NCBI RefSeq assembly: GCF_900167935.1 | Contig: NZ_FUYL01000001.1 | Coordinates: 186,001 to 250,000 of the forward strand | DNA: 64,000 nucleotides | Reading direction: 5' to 3' | Source: Maribacter arcticus | Lineage (GTDB): Bacteria > Bacteroidota > Bacteroidia > Flavobacteriales > Flavobacteriaceae | Part shown: positions 1 to 9,861 of the stretch, piece after piece | Layout: the number at the start of each line of letters is the position of its first letter | Position numbering within the stretch: the stretch's first letter is position 1 | Notes under the pieces: model-generated | The model's database searches: none | What the model was told of the DNA's origin: nothing | What the model saw: only the letters and a program-made list of their open reading frames with translations | Translations under genes and position numbers: made by a program

Positions 1-2
1 AA

Positions 3-884
3 GAAATCAAATTGAAAATTACCGATGATTCGGCCTATTTTTTGGAGGAAGCTGATAGTATTTTGGTCTATAGGGCTGCGGAAACATCCTTGAACGGACT
101 TTTTAAAAGAGCCAATTATATTCATCCGCTGTATGGTTTGGATGGTACAGTCATTACGGAAGATTTTCCAGAGGACCACAAGCATCATAGGGGGGTCTTT
201 TGGGCTTGGCATCAATTGTATATTGGCGAAACCCGTATTGGAGATGGCTGGGAATTAAAAGATTTACGTTGGGAGGTGGTTTCCTTGGAAGAAATCCATT
301 CTTTAAGGGCGCAGAAAACCTTGAAAACCGAAGTCTTTTGGAAATCCCCTTTGTGGAAGGATCATTTGGGAAATGAAAAACCCTTGGTGAAGGAAACGAC
401 TTCTATTGCCGTCTATCCCAAAAAAGGAACGTATAGGGCCGTTGATATTCAAATAGAATTAGTGGCCATGGAACCGGATATGCGTTTGGGTGGTTCAGAA
501 GATGTAAAGGGATATGGTGGTTTTTCGGTCCGGATGCAATTGCCGGAGGATATTCAATTTTTAGACGCTAATGGAAAAGTAATGCCACAAAACCTTCCGG
601 TAGATGGAAATGGTTGGTTGGCATTTAAGGGGACCATGGATGTAAGTGGTAATGCCACACAATTGGTTATTATACCCCATAAGGATAATCCGGGTTATCC
701 TAATCCTTGGATATTGCGTTCCAAGGCCAGTATGCAGAATGCGGTCTACCCGGATCCGGGAGCCGTTGCTGTACCATTGTCCATGGTAAAGCCCACAAGG
801 ATGAACTATCGCTTATTGATTTCTGACGGTAGCTTAACAACGGATAGTATCATTGAATTACAAAATTCTTTTTTTATAAAATAA
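3..884 (+). CDS. DUF6807 / PmoA-like family protein (5' truncated by window edge)
   Basis: The reading frame is open to the left edge of the window, so the true start is probably outside; the only start-like codon nearby is a TTG at 12. The visible part is about 290 residues. A conserved His-rich stretch (HKHHRGVFWAWHQ, about residues 57-69 counted from the TTG) and the following Gly/Trp-rich beta-strand pattern match the DUF6807 family, often labelled 'methane oxygenase PmoA' although it is unrelated to methane oxidation. The biochemical role of the family is not established; members often sit in Bacteroidota sugar-utilisation loci. The next gene, an MFS transporter 60 bp downstream on the same strand, fits a small catabolic unit, but this is inference. 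Confidence 0.7.
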   Translation, partial: EIKLKITDDSAYFLEEADSILVYRAAETSLNGLFKRANYIHPLYGLDGTVITEDFPEDHKHHRGVFWAWHQLYIGETRIGDGWELKDLRWEVVSLEEIHSLRAQKTLKTEVFWKSPLWKDHLGNEKPLVKETTSIAVYPKKGTYRAVDIQIELVAMEPDMRLGGSEDVKGYGGFSVRMQLPEDIQFLDANGKVMPQNLPVDGNGWLAFKGTMDVSGNATQLVIIPHKDNPGYPNPWILRSKASMQNAVYPDPGAVAVPLSMVKPTRMNYRLLISDGSLTTDSIIELQNSFFIK

Positions 885-919
885 CCGGATGCATTTTTTT
901 CTAGGTTTTGATGATGGCC

Positions 920-927
920 TACTTTTG
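920..927 (+). promoter_or_regulatory. possible -7 box upstream of MFS gene
   Basis: TACTTTTG matches the Bacteroidota TAnnTTTG -7 consensus and lies 17 bp before the ATG at 945. No TTG occurs at the standard 19-bp distance (TTT is there instead), so this is only a half-supported promoter. Confidence 0.3.
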
Positions 928-944
928 TAATCAGTATTTTTCTT

Positions 945-2249
945 ATGGCCACTATTTTCAGGAAACCGCTTATTGACCCCGCCAAAAGCCCTATTTTTTA
1001 TGGCTATGTAATACTTTTTATAGGTACAATTGGAATTTATTGTAGCATACCAGGTCAAACCATTGGTGTGTCGGTATTTACTGATCCCGTAAAAGATGCG
1101 TTAGGATTATCTAGAAATCAATTTAGTAATGCCTACATGATTGGTACTATTGTGAGTTCACTCGTCATTGGTAGGGCAGGGGTTTGGTTCGATACGTATG
1201 GTGCCCGATATGTAGCTTTCTTTGCAGCTTTGACTTTAGGGGTAACCTTGTTTTTGTGTTCTTGGTCTGCTATTATGAGCTCGTATATAAAAGAGCTTTT
1301 GTCATTAGATACGTGGATAGTGCCTTTTACGGTAATGACGGTTTTATTTTTTCTTTTACGTTTTGCAGGTCAGGGAGTTTTGACCATGGCCTCTAGAAAC
1401 GTAATAATGATTTGGTTCGATAAAAATAGGGGTAAAGTAAATTCATTTAGTAGTGTCGCGCTCTCTTTCGGCTTTTCATCTTCACCCTTATGGGTCAACT
1501 TTCTAATAGAAGGGTATGGTTGGCAGCAAACATGGCAATTTCTAGCAATTGGGTTATTGATATTCAGTGTTTTTATATTCATTTTTTATAAAATATCACC
1601 TGAGAAACATGGTCTTCTGCCAGATGGAGCAAAATCGTTATCTGCACAGGAAGAAGAGAAAAAAGTAGTACCAAAACAATTCACACTTGACGAGGCTAAA
1701 AAAGAAAGAGCATTTTGGATGTACGGACTTACATTAGCTTTTAATAGTTTTTTTATCACCGGACTAACTTTTCATGTGGTCTCTATTTTTACGCACGAAG
1801 GTTTTATAAAAGAGGATGCTATAGCTATATTTCTGCCTGGGTCGGTGGTTGCTGTAACAGTTTCTACCTTGTTTAATTTTTTAAGTGATTATTTGCCGTT
1901 AAAACTGTATTTGTATTTAATGCTGTTAGGTGGATTTTTAGCCTCTTTAGGATTTTTGTTCTTATCCACTCCCGCAGGAATTCCAATGTTAATTGCCGGT
2001 TTTGGTATTTTGGGCGGATTTTTTGCAGTTCTAAATGCCGTAGCTTGGCCTCGTTTTTTTGGCAGATCTCATTTAGGAAGCATCACCGGAAAGATTATGA
2101 GCTTTTTAATTCTGGCAAGTGCATTGGCGCCTAGTATTTTTAGCTTGTGTTTGTCAACCTTTGGGTCATATGAAATGGTAGGATATTTAGGGTTAGCATT
2201 TTTGCTTTTTTTAGCAATCGGTTCTATTAAAGCTGATAATCCGCAGTAA
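945..2249 (+). CDS. MFS transporter (major facilitator superfamily)
   Basis: This is a 434-residue integral membrane protein with about 12 hydrophobic segments split by a charged central loop (about residues 220-250, rich in Glu and Lys). A degenerate MFS motif A is visible between TM2 and TM3 (GVWFDTYGAR, about residues 79-88). The N-terminal half (FYGYVILFIGTIGIYCSIPGQ) resembles the oxalate/formate- and monocarboxylate-type branch of MFS_1, so a small organic acid or sugar derivative is possible, but the substrate cannot be read from the sequence. The start is ATG 945. It follows the DUF6807 gene on the same strand and no terminator is visible between them. Confidence 0.85.
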   Translation: MATIFRKPLIDPAKSPIFYGYVILFIGTIGIYCSIPGQTIGVSVFTDPVKDALGLSRNQFSNAYMIGTIVSSLVIGRAGVWFDTYGARYVAFFAALTLGVTLFLCSWSAIMSSYIKELLSLDTWIVPFTVMTVLFFLLRFAGQGVLTMASRNVIMIWFDKNRGKVNSFSSVALSFGFSSSPLWVNFLIEGYGWQQTWQFLAIGLLIFSVFIFIFYKISPEKHGLLPDGAKSLSAQEEEKKVVPKQFTLDEAKKERAFWMYGLTLAFNSFFITGLTFHVVSIFTHEGFIKEDAIAIFLPGSVVAVTVSTLFNFLSDYLPLKLYLYLMLLGGFLASLGFLFLSTPAGIPMLIAGFGILGGFFAVLNAVAWPRFFGRSHLGSITGKIMSFLILASALAPSIFSLCLSTFGSYEMVGYLGLAFLLFLAIGSIKADNPQ

Positions 2250-2328
2250 TGTAATATTTAGGAAAGTTATGGGCTAACAACTTGCAGTTCAAGTTGAAAA
2301 CGAATTATCTTTATAAAAAAGTAGTATA

Positions 2329-3090
2329 ATGGATTTAAATTTAGCGGTATTAATCGATGGTGATAATATTCCATCAGCTTACGTAAAGGAAATGATGGAG
2401 GAGATTGCTAAATATGGCAACCCAACAATCAAACGTATCTATGGTGATTGGACAAACCCTCGTTTAGGGAAATGGAAAAATGTATTGCTAGAAAACGCTA
2501 TTACTCCTATTCAACAATACGGCTACACACAAGGTAAAAATGCCACCGATTCTGCTATGATTATTGACGCAATGGATATTCTTTATACTGGTAAGGTAAG
2601 CGGATTCTGTATTGTTAGTAGTGATAGTGATTTTACACGCTTAGCAACAAGATTACGAGAAGCAGGTATGCAGGTTTTTGGTATTGGAGAACGTAAAACG
2701 CCTAATCCGTTTATTGTTGCTTGTGATAAATTCATCTATATAGAAATTCTTAAAAGTAGAACAGAAGAGGAGACAACTGATTCTATTAGTAAAACCCCAG
2801 CGGAAAAGAATACCGTTGATAAGATTACGCCAAAAGCCCTGCGTTTTATAGCGACAACAATCGATGATGTTGCAGATGATGATGGCTGGGCATTTTTAGG
2901 TGACGTAGGTAGTTTGCTGCAAAAGAAACAACCAAATTTTGATTCTCGAAACTATGGGTTTCAAAAACTGACACCGTTAATTAATTCAATACCTCATTTT
3001 GAAATTGAGCGAAGAGAAGACTCCAAAGGGCGTAAGAAACTTATTTACGTAAAAATTAAAGAGAAGAATACTTCAAAAACAAAGAAGTAA
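2329..3090 (+). CDS. NYN domain protein with C-terminal OST-HTH/LOTUS domain
   Basis: This 253-residue cytoplasmic protein has two domains. Residues 1-145 form a NYN (PIN-like, LabA/DUF88) nuclease fold: the acidic residues are in LIDGDNIP (Asp10, Asp12), NATDSAMIIDAMD and SSDSDFTRLA, which is the usual metal-binding set. Residues about 165-245 form a LOTUS/OST-HTH winged helix (ALRFIATTIDDVADDDGWAF...), an RNA-binding module. The pairing is widespread in bacteria and is expected to act on RNA, but no substrate is known here. The C-terminus is lysine-rich. The gene appears to stand alone: flanking gaps are 79 and 110 bp and neighbours are unrelated. Confidence 0.85.
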   Translation: MDLNLAVLIDGDNIPSAYVKEMMEEIAKYGNPTIKRIYGDWTNPRLGKWKNVLLENAITPIQQYGYTQGKNATDSAMIIDAMDILYTGKVSGFCIVSSDSDFTRLATRLREAGMQVFGIGERKTPNPFIVACDKFIYIEILKSRTEEETTDSISKTPAEKNTVDKITPKALRFIATTIDDVADDDGWAFLGDVGSLLQKKQPNFDSRNYGFQKLTPLINSIPHFEIERREDSKGRKKLIYVKIKEKNTSKTKK

Positions 3091-3200
3091 CCAAGCTGGT
3101 TAATTATTCTTTTGGATAATATTTTTATTTTCATTTTTCTTTGAAATAGGCTTAAAGCATTGTATTAGTTTTTGTATTTTTCAATTCAAACTCTAAGACT

Positions 3201-5018
3201 ATGAACCGTATCCTATTGCTATTGTTGTGTGCTCTAATTCTCAATTCTTGTAAAGAAACTGAGAAGAAAAACTTGACTGAAGAACTACGGCCTATCGCTG
3301 AAGTGTTTGGTGAATTTTATGAGTTTAAAAAAAGCATCAATCCAATAGAAGCGACCAAAGCAGGTTATTCTCAATACAACGATACAATAGCCAATTATAT
3401 CTCAGACGATTACATTTTTTATTTAAAAGACCGGTATGCCTACTTTTTAGAAGAATTGGATAAGTATGATTCTACAAAGGTAAGTGGGTCAGATTGGATG
3501 AGTTTGCGTGTAATGAAATGGGATTGTTCTGTGAAGTTGCAAGGGGTAATGAATCCCATCGTAACCGTGGCGTCACCAATTTATGATCTTCCAAGTTTTG
3601 AGTTAATGCCCCTTTTTCAAATTCAATCATTGCACCTTTATGTTGCCCAATTGGCAGGTGGTACAAGTGTTCAGCCATTTAATACGGTTGAAGATTATAC
3701 GAATTGGCTAAGTAGATTAGACGATTATCTCTCTTTTTTAGATACTTCGATTGTGAAAATGAAACTAGGCATGGCCAAAGGGGTGGTTTTGCCAAAGGTG
3801 TTGACCTTAAAAATGTTGCCTCAAGTAAGGTCATTTATAGATATACCGTTAGAGGAGAATCTTTTCTATCAGCCTATATTGAATTTTCCAGATGGTATGT
3901 CAGATGTTGATAAGGATATATTAGAAAGTAATTATGCTGCTTTTATTAAGGATAAACTGACTCCTAAATATGTGGAGTTAAATCAATTCTTGACGGAAGA
4001 ATATTTGCCGAAATGTAGAGAAACAGACGGACTTTTAGATTTGCCAAACGGAAAAGAAACATATCAATATTTAATAAAACTGCATACTACCACGAACATG
4101 AATGCCGATGAAATTCATGAATTAGGCTTGTCAGAGGTGGCGCGTATTTCAAGTGAAATGGAAATTATCAAAAATCAAATCGGATTTAATGGTGATCTAA
4201 AATCTTTTTTCAATTCACTAAGGACGAAAAAGGATTTAATGCCTTTCAATAATCCAGAGGAGGTAATTGCTAATTTTAATGCCATCAATGACCGTATTGC
4301 CTTAAGAATTGATTCTTTATTCGAACTAACACCGAAAGCGGGCTTTAATGTTCGCAGAACAGAAGCTTTTAGAGAAGCTTCGGCAAGCGCTGAATATACA
4401 CCGGGTTCAAAAGATGGAACAAGGGCGGGTATTTTTTATGTGCCTATACCAAATGTAAAAACATACAATACAGTGCATGACGAAGCTCTGTTTTTGCATG
4501 AAGCAATACCTGGGCATCATTTTCAATTATCATTACAGCAAGAAAATAAAGACCTTCCAGAGTTTCTACATCCAGAAAGTATGGGTGTTTTTGTGGAAGG
4601 TTGGGCACTTTATGCAGAATCTCTAGGTAAAGAATTAGGCGTATATACTGATCCGTATCAATATTTTGGAATGTTAAGTATGGAGATGCACAGAGCTATA
4701 CGTTTAGTAGTAGATACTGGTTTGCATGCAAAAGGATGGTCAAGAGAAAAGGCGATACAATATTCTTTAGATAATGAAGCTGAGTCAGAAGAAAGTATAA
4801 TTGCAGAGGTAGAGCGTTATATGGCTACACCTGGTCAGGCACTTTCGTATAAACTAGGTCAACTAAAAATTAGGGAATTGCGAACAAAAGCAGAGAAAGC
4901 CCTTGGCACTAATTTTAATATTCGGGAGTTTCATAGTCAAATTTTGAATTCAGGTAGTTTGCCACTTGTGCTACTAGAAGAGAAATTAAATGGCTGGATA
5001 GTGAGTCAAAGTAAATAA
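3201..5018 (+). CDS. DUF885 family lipoprotein, predicted metallopeptidase-like
   Basis: The 605-residue product begins with a lipoprotein signal (LLLLLCALILNSC, lipobox cysteine at residue 17), so it is probably membrane-anchored. The rest fits the DUF885 family: a metal-binding HEAIPGHH motif near residue 433 followed by EGWALYAESLGKELG about 35 residues later, which supplies the second acidic ligand. The family is regarded as zinc metallopeptidase-like, but its substrates are poorly characterised. Its length is typical. It is followed by a small secreted protein on the same strand; co-transcription is uncertain because the 84-bp gap has no clear signals. Confidence 0.85.
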   Translation: MNRILLLLLCALILNSCKETEKKNLTEELRPIAEVFGEFYEFKKSINPIEATKAGYSQYNDTIANYISDDYIFYLKDRYAYFLEELDKYDSTKVSGSDWMSLRVMKWDCSVKLQGVMNPIVTVASPIYDLPSFELMPLFQIQSLHLYVAQLAGGTSVQPFNTVEDYTNWLSRLDDYLSFLDTSIVKMKLGMAKGVVLPKVLTLKMLPQVRSFIDIPLEENLFYQPILNFPDGMSDVDKDILESNYAAFIKDKLTPKYVELNQFLTEEYLPKCRETDGLLDLPNGKETYQYLIKLHTTTNMNADEIHELGLSEVARISSEMEIIKNQIGFNGDLKSFFNSLRTKKDLMPFNNPEEVIANFNAINDRIALRIDSLFELTPKAGFNVRRTEAFREASASAEYTPGSKDGTRAGIFYVPIPNVKTYNTVHDEALFLHEAIPGHHFQLSLQQENKDLPEFLHPESMGVFVEGWALYAESLGKELGVYTDPYQYFGMLSMEMHRAIRLVVDTGLHAKGWSREKAIQYSLDNEAESEESIIAEVERYMATPGQALSYKLGQLKIRELRTKAEKALGTNFNIREFHSQILNSGSLPLVLLEEKLNGWIVSQSK

Positions 5019-5102
5019 TGTAGTAAAATGCTGATAAATCAATAAAATATTAAAAGAATATGCACGTTTGAGACTCATAGTTTAACGCTAGCTTGAATAA
5101 AC

Positions 5103-5525
5103 ATGATTCAGATTATAGTAAAAAGTATTTTTTTGATTCAACTATTATATGTCTTTTCGGCAATAAATGTGCAAAATCTTGAAAGTAGCACCAATGTTTT
5201 ACAAGATCAGATTGTTTCTAGTGAAACCATTTTAGGTGTTTGGAACTTTACCATGTCTAATGCAGAATCTGCTTACGAGAAAGGTGTATTGTTCATTTCT
5301 AAAAATGAAGTTACATACGATGTAGCCATTAAATATCCAGAAGGTATATATACATGTCAAGATGTTGTTATAGATATTGACCGCATTAATTTTAATGTAA
5401 ATATAGCAGGCTTAGAACGTGTTTCATTTGTATTGATGGTAGAAGGAGACCGAATCATAGGGGAGAGCTATTCCAATGCTGGTTCTAGTCAAATTTTAGG
5501 TATACGTCAACTGCCTGTGCGTTAA
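5103..5525 (+). CDS. small secreted protein of unknown function
   Basis: The 140-residue protein has a hydrophobic N-terminus (residues 5-20, FLIQLLYVFSA) that looks like a signal peptide with no lipobox cysteine. The mature part contains a GVWNF motif followed by alternating strands (KGVLFISKNEVTYDVAIKYPEG, VSFVLMVEGDRIIGESY). This 'GxW ... G' pattern is common in small lipocalin-like or beta-barrel periplasmic proteins of Flavobacteriia. I do not recognise a specific family. It sits between the DUF885 lipoprotein and the interrupted amidohydrolase, all on the plus strand. Confidence 0.6.
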   Translation: MIQIIVKSIFLIQLLYVFSAINVQNLESSTNVLQDQIVSSETILGVWNFTMSNAESAYEKGVLFISKNEVTYDVAIKYPEGIYTCQDVVIDIDRINFNVNIAGLERVSFVLMVEGDRIIGESYSNAGSSQILGIRQLPVR

Positions 5526-5625
5526 AGATTTAAATCTTACCAAAAAAATACTTAGTTTTCAAGATTATTTGATGTCGCCCTAGTTGGCTTTCATTACTAT
5601 TTATTGGTGAACTAATTTTTGTGTT

Positions 5626-7254
5626 TTGAAAAAACTACTACCCATTCTACTCGTTTTATTATCTGGTTGCGAACTCATGAAAGAGAAAGTCGACCTAATT
5701 ATTGTAAACGCCAATGTATATACTGTAAATGATGAGTTTTCAAAAGCTCAAGCTTTTGCGGTACATGAAGGTAAGTTTCTTGCAGTTGGTACAACCGATG
5801 AAATTCGTGATGTTTATACCTCTGATCAACTTATTGATGCGGATGGTAGAGCCATCACGCCAGGTTTAATTGATGCCCACTGTCATTTTTATGGATTGGG
5901 ATTAAACCAGCAATTAGTGAATCTTGTTGGCACCACTAGTTTTGAAGAAGTACTAGAGCGAGTTAAAGAGTTTCATGCTGTGAATCCTAAAACATTTTTA
6001 AGAGGTAGAGGTTGGGACCAAAATGACTGGGAGGTTAAGGAATTTCCAACGAAAACAGAATTAGATACTCTTTTTCCTGATATTCCTGTTGCTTTAGAGC
6101 GTGTTGATGGCCATGCTTATTTGGTCAATCAGAAAGCATTAGATATGGCGGGGATAGATTGGAGTACTAAAGTAGAAGGTGGCGAAATTGAAAAAAAATG
6201 GAAAGACGGATTTTCTGGTATAACAGGAATACTTATCGATAATCCTATGGCACTGATAGATAGTATTATGCCATCACCAACTTTAGATGATAAAATTAAG
6301 GCCCTAAAAGATGCAGAGCGTATTTGTTTAAATCACGGACTTACCACTGTAAATGATGCTGGGATCGATAGAAATACTATTGAACTTATCGATAGTTTGC
6401 AGCAAACTGGTGAATTGTCTATCCGTGTTTATGCGATGGTAAGTAACAATAAAGAAGATGTAGATTACTTTATTTATAAAGGACCCATTAAAACTGACCG
6501 TCTAAATGTTAGGTCTGTAAAAGTATATGGCGATGGTGCTTTAGGATCTAGAGGAGCTGCATTAAAGGAACCATATAGTGATTTACCTGGCCATTTTGGT
6601 GCAATGGTAACACCTGTTGCCGAAATTGAAAATCTTGCTAATCGTTGTTTAGCACTTTCAGAATATCAAATGAATACGCATGCCATTGGCGATTCTGCGA
6701 ATATTGCTGTATTAAGGGTATATAAAAATGCTTTAGAAGGACAAGTGGATAGACGTTGGAAAATTGAACATGCCCAAATACTAACAGAGGGTGATTTTGA
6801 TTATTTTGAGGATGGAATAATTCCTTCAGTACAACCAACGCATGCCACCAGTGATATGTATTGGGCCGAGGATCGTTTGGGTGAAAGAGTGAAAGGAGCA
6901 TATGCGTATTAGACTTTATTGAATAAAGCAGGTATGGTAGCATTAGGCACCGATTTCCCTGTTGAGGATGTTAGCCCGTTTTTAACTTTTTATGCTGCTG
7001 TTTCACGTAAAGATACAAGCGGTTTTCCTAAAGGCGGGTTTCAAGTAGAAGAGGCTTTAAGTAGGGAAGAAACTCTTAAAGGAATGACTATTTGGGCTGC
7101 CTATTCAAATTTTGAGGAGGATGAAAAAGGAAGTATCGATCCTGGTAAATTTGCAGATTTTGTTATCTACGATAAAGATATGATGACCGTTCCCTTAGAG
7201 GAAATACCAAGTATACGCGCGGAGCAAACATTCGTGAATGGAGTAGTTCGTTAA
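5626..7254 (+). pseudogene. YtcJ-like amidohydrolase lipoprotein, interrupted by in-frame TAG
   Basis: A single reading frame of 543 codons encodes an Amidohydro_3 / YtcJ-type metal-dependent hydrolase. It has a TTG start at 5626 (MKKLLPILLVLLSGC gives a clean lipobox), the HxH metal site in DAHCHFYG, later ligands in THAIGDSAN and EHAQIL, and the active-site Asp in GTDFPVED. The frame is broken by one TAG at 6910-6912, in a segment reading GAYAY-stop-TLLNKAGM. There is no frameshift and the coding pattern continues unchanged to the natural stop at 7254. The upstream product (428 residues) would lack the catalytic Asp. The stop may be a single substitution (AAG to TAG would restore a plausible Lys), a sequencing error, or a real inactivation. 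The TTG at 6919 is unlikely to be a true start. Confidence 0.75.
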
Positions 7255-7257
7255 AAA

Positions 7258-7288
7258 CAAAAACCTCGGTCGTAGACCGAGGTTTTTA
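7258..7288. terminator. bidirectional terminator between converging genes
   Basis: A stem ACCTCGGTC/GACCGAGGT with a 3-nt loop is flanked by A-run and T-run on either side. It serves the amidohydrolase on the plus strand and the DUF2911 gene on the minus strand. Confidence 0.85.
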
Positions 7289-7308
7289 AAATAAATTATT
7301 TTTTAAAA

Positions 7309-7848
7309 TTACATGGTAATCGGTACTGCAACTCTTGTTTTGTCCCAACCCATTACTAAATGTGCTCCACCTTCAACATCTTTGAAAGCAATTGAGAATT
7401 CTTCAAGCGACGCAGCATCAGAACCATTAGGAACTGTTACACGAATAACATCAGATGCTTCATCATAGAAGTAAGAACCCCATTGATTTAGATTTTTGTT
7501 TAAAATAACAGTCCAATTTTCAGCACCAGGTATAGTAAATAATGAATACGTACCGGCTTTAACATCTTTTCCGCCAAATTTCACGTCTTTATAAAAAGTT
7601 ATCTCAGGAGCTTCATTTGCTCCAGTTCTCCATACTTTACCAGTAGGAGCCAATTCTTCCATAGAACGTCCTTTCAATTGAGGTCTACCGTATATAATAC
7701 GAACCGCTTTTTCAGAAACTTTGTAGTCTGTTGGGTAAGCAGCCATATCCATAGGGCTTTTATCGATACCAGAAAATTCTTGAGCGGATACAGCAGTCGT
7801 TAAAACTAAGGCTAGCATTAAAGTAGCAAGTGCAAATGTTTTTTTCAT
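7309..7848 (-). CDS. DUF2911 domain secreted protein
   Basis: The 179-residue protein has a classic Sec signal peptide (MKKTFALATLMLALVLTTAVSAQ, cleavage after Ala22) and is expected in the periplasm or outside the cell. The mature part matches DUF2911: VRIIYGRPQLKGR, GKVWRTGANEAPEITF, LKAGTYSLFTIPG-type (here VKAGTYSLFTIPG) and WTVILNKNLNQWGSY. The domain is common in Bacteroidota and its function is unknown. The gene is monocistronic, ending at the bidirectional terminator, with its own 245-bp upstream region shared with divergent asnB. Confidence 0.9.
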   Translation of the reverse strand: MKKTFALATLMLALVLTTAVSAQEFSGIDKSPMDMAAYPTDYKVSEKAVRIIYGRPQLKGRSMEELAPTGKVWRTGANEAPEITFYKDVKFGGKDVKAGTYSLFTIPGAENWTVILNKNLNQWGSYFYDEASDVIRVTVPNGSDAASLEEFSIAFKDVEGGAHLVMGWDKTRVAVPITM

Positions 7849-8093
7849 AATAATTGTTTTGGTTAATTAGGTCATAAAACTAAACAGTTCCTTACAGTCT
7901 TATTGGTAAAAAGAAGTTAAATTTTAATTCATTACATTATTCTAGGTTCATTGGATAATTATGGCTTAAAATATTTTAAATTTAATTAAATAAAGGAAAT
8001 ATGATTATAATGTGTAATTAAAACAGGCGTATGTGTTTCTTAATTGAAACTATAAATGGATATTTGTATTCGAAATGATATAATAATTAGATT

Positions 8094-9767
8094 ATGTGTG
8101 GAATAGTATGTGCATTTGATGTTAAGGAAAGTACCGAGGTACTAAGGCCTCAGCTTTTAGAAATGTCAAAGAAAATAAGACATAGAGGTCCAGATTGGAG
8201 TGGCATCTATGCAGATGATAAAGCAATCTTGGCGCATGAGAGATTGGCAATTGTAGATCCAGCTTCTGGTAAACAACCATTATTGAGTCCGAATGGTAAA
8301 TTGGTATTAGCTGCCAATGGTGAAATATATAATCATAGAGAATTACGTAAGCAATTTGAAGGTAAATATGACTTTAAGACAGAGTCTGATTGTGAAGTTA
8401 TATTGGCTTTATATCAAGAAAAGGGAGTTGACTTTTTAGATGAAATGAACGGTATTTTTGGCTTTACTATTTATGATGCTGAAAAAGACGAATATTTTGT
8501 TGCTCGTGATCATATGGGGATTATTCCTTTATACATGGGTTGGGACAAGAACGGTACTTTCTATGTGGCTTCAGAATTAAAAGCTTTAGAAGGTACATGT
8601 ACTAAAATTGAGTTATTTCCTCCAGGTCATTACTTACACAGTTCCGATGGAGAATTGAAGAGATGGTATTCTAGAGATTGGATGGAGTATGATGCTGTAA
8701 AAGATAATGCTACAAGTATTCAAGAAATTAAGGAAGCATTAGAGGCTGCCGTTCACCGTCAATTAATGTCTGATGTACCTTATGGTGTATTGTTGTCAGG
8801 CGGATTAGATTCTTCGGTAACATCTGCAATTGCTAAAAAATACGCACAAAAACGTATTGAAAGTGGAGATACTACTGATGCTTGGTATCCACAATTACAC
8901 TCTTTTTCTGTGGGTCTAGAAGGTTCACCAGATTTAGCGGCAGCTGAAAAAGTTGCTAAGCATATAGGAACTGTTCATCATGAAATAAAATTTACGATTC
9001 AAGAAGGTTTAGATGCTATTAAAGATGTAGTATACAACTTAGAAACGTATGATATAACCACCATTCGTGCATCTACTCCAATGTATTTAATGGCTCGTGT
9101 TATTAAGTCAATGGGAATAAAGATGGTATTGTCAGGTGAAGGTGCAGATGAGTTGTTCGGTGGGTATCTATATTTTCATAAAGCACCCAACGCTAAAGAA
9201 TTTCATGAAGAGACCGTTCGTAAATTAAGCAAGCTACATATGTATGATTGTTTACGAGCTAACAAATCATTGGCATCTTGGGGTATAGAAGGTAGAGTTC
9301 CGTTCTTGGATAAAGAATTTATGGATGTCGCTATGCGAATTAACCCGCAAGATAAGATGATCAATGGCGAGCGTATGGAAAAATGGGTTGTTCGTAAAGC
9401 TTTTGAAGATATGTTACCGGAAAGTGTAGCATGGAGACAAAAAGAACAATTCTCTGATGGTGTAGGGTATAGTTGGATCGATACTTTGAAAGTGGTTGTG
9501 AACGAAGAAGTAAGTGATGAGCAATTGGCAAATGCCAAGTTTAGGTTTCCACTTCAAACACCAAACTCAAAAGAAGAATTTTATTACCGTTCTATATTCG
9601 AAGAGCATTTTCCTTCAGATGCGGCTGCCCTATGTGTGCCTCAGGAAGCTTCTGTAGCGTGTAGTACTCAAATAGCTTTAGAATGGGATGAAGCATTTAA
9701 AAATATGAATGATCCTTCTGGTAGAGCTGTGGCAAATGTTCATACCGATGCATATGTAAAACAATAG
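8094..9767 (+). CDS. asnB: asparagine synthase B, glutamine-hydrolysing
   Basis: AsnB makes asparagine from aspartate, glutamine and ATP. The 557-residue length is close to E. coli AsnB. The N-terminus MCGIVCAFD exposes the nucleophilic Cys2 of the class II glutamine amidotransferase domain (residues about 2-190, with RHRGPDWSG, NGEIYNH and SDCEV). The synthetase domain follows with the pyrophosphate loop LLSGGLDSS and the conserved GEGADELFGGY segment. The gene is flanked by a long upstream gap and a strong terminator downstream, so it is probably a single-gene unit. Confidence 0.97.
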   Translation: MCGIVCAFDVKESTEVLRPQLLEMSKKIRHRGPDWSGIYADDKAILAHERLAIVDPASGKQPLLSPNGKLVLAANGEIYNHRELRKQFEGKYDFKTESDCEVILALYQEKGVDFLDEMNGIFGFTIYDAEKDEYFVARDHMGIIPLYMGWDKNGTFYVASELKALEGTCTKIELFPPGHYLHSSDGELKRWYSRDWMEYDAVKDNATSIQEIKEALEAAVHRQLMSDVPYGVLLSGGLDSSVTSAIAKKYAQKRIESGDTTDAWYPQLHSFSVGLEGSPDLAAAEKVAKHIGTVHHEIKFTIQEGLDAIKDVVYNLETYDITTIRASTPMYLMARVIKSMGIKMVLSGEGADELFGGYLYFHKAPNAKEFHEETVRKLSKLHMYDCLRANKSLASWGIEGRVPFLDKEFMDVAMRINPQDKMINGERMEKWVVRKAFEDMLPESVAWRQKEQFSDGVGYSWIDTLKVVVNEEVSDEQLANAKFRFPLQTPNSKEEFYYRSIFEEHFPSDAAALCVPQEASVACSTQIALEWDEAFKNMNDPSGRAVANVHTDAYVKQ

Positions 9768-9795
9768 GGTTTGAATTAGTCAATGTTTCTATTGT

Positions 9796-9836
9796 AAAAA
9801 ACCCGTCTATTTATTTAGACGGGTTTACTTTTTTTA
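9796..9836 (+). terminator. rho-independent terminator after asnB
   Basis: An inverted repeat AAACCCGTCTA / TAGACGGGTTT with a short AT loop is followed by a T-rich run (ACTTTTTTT). It begins about 30 bp after the asnB stop. Confidence 0.85.
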
Positions 9837-9861
9837 ATTGTAGTTAGACTACAAAACGTTA

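Noticed and set aside
6919-7254. Separate 111-residue protein starting at TTG 6919
   Set aside because: It is the in-frame continuation of the amidohydrolase after the amber codon and begins mid-domain (NKAGMVALGTDFP).
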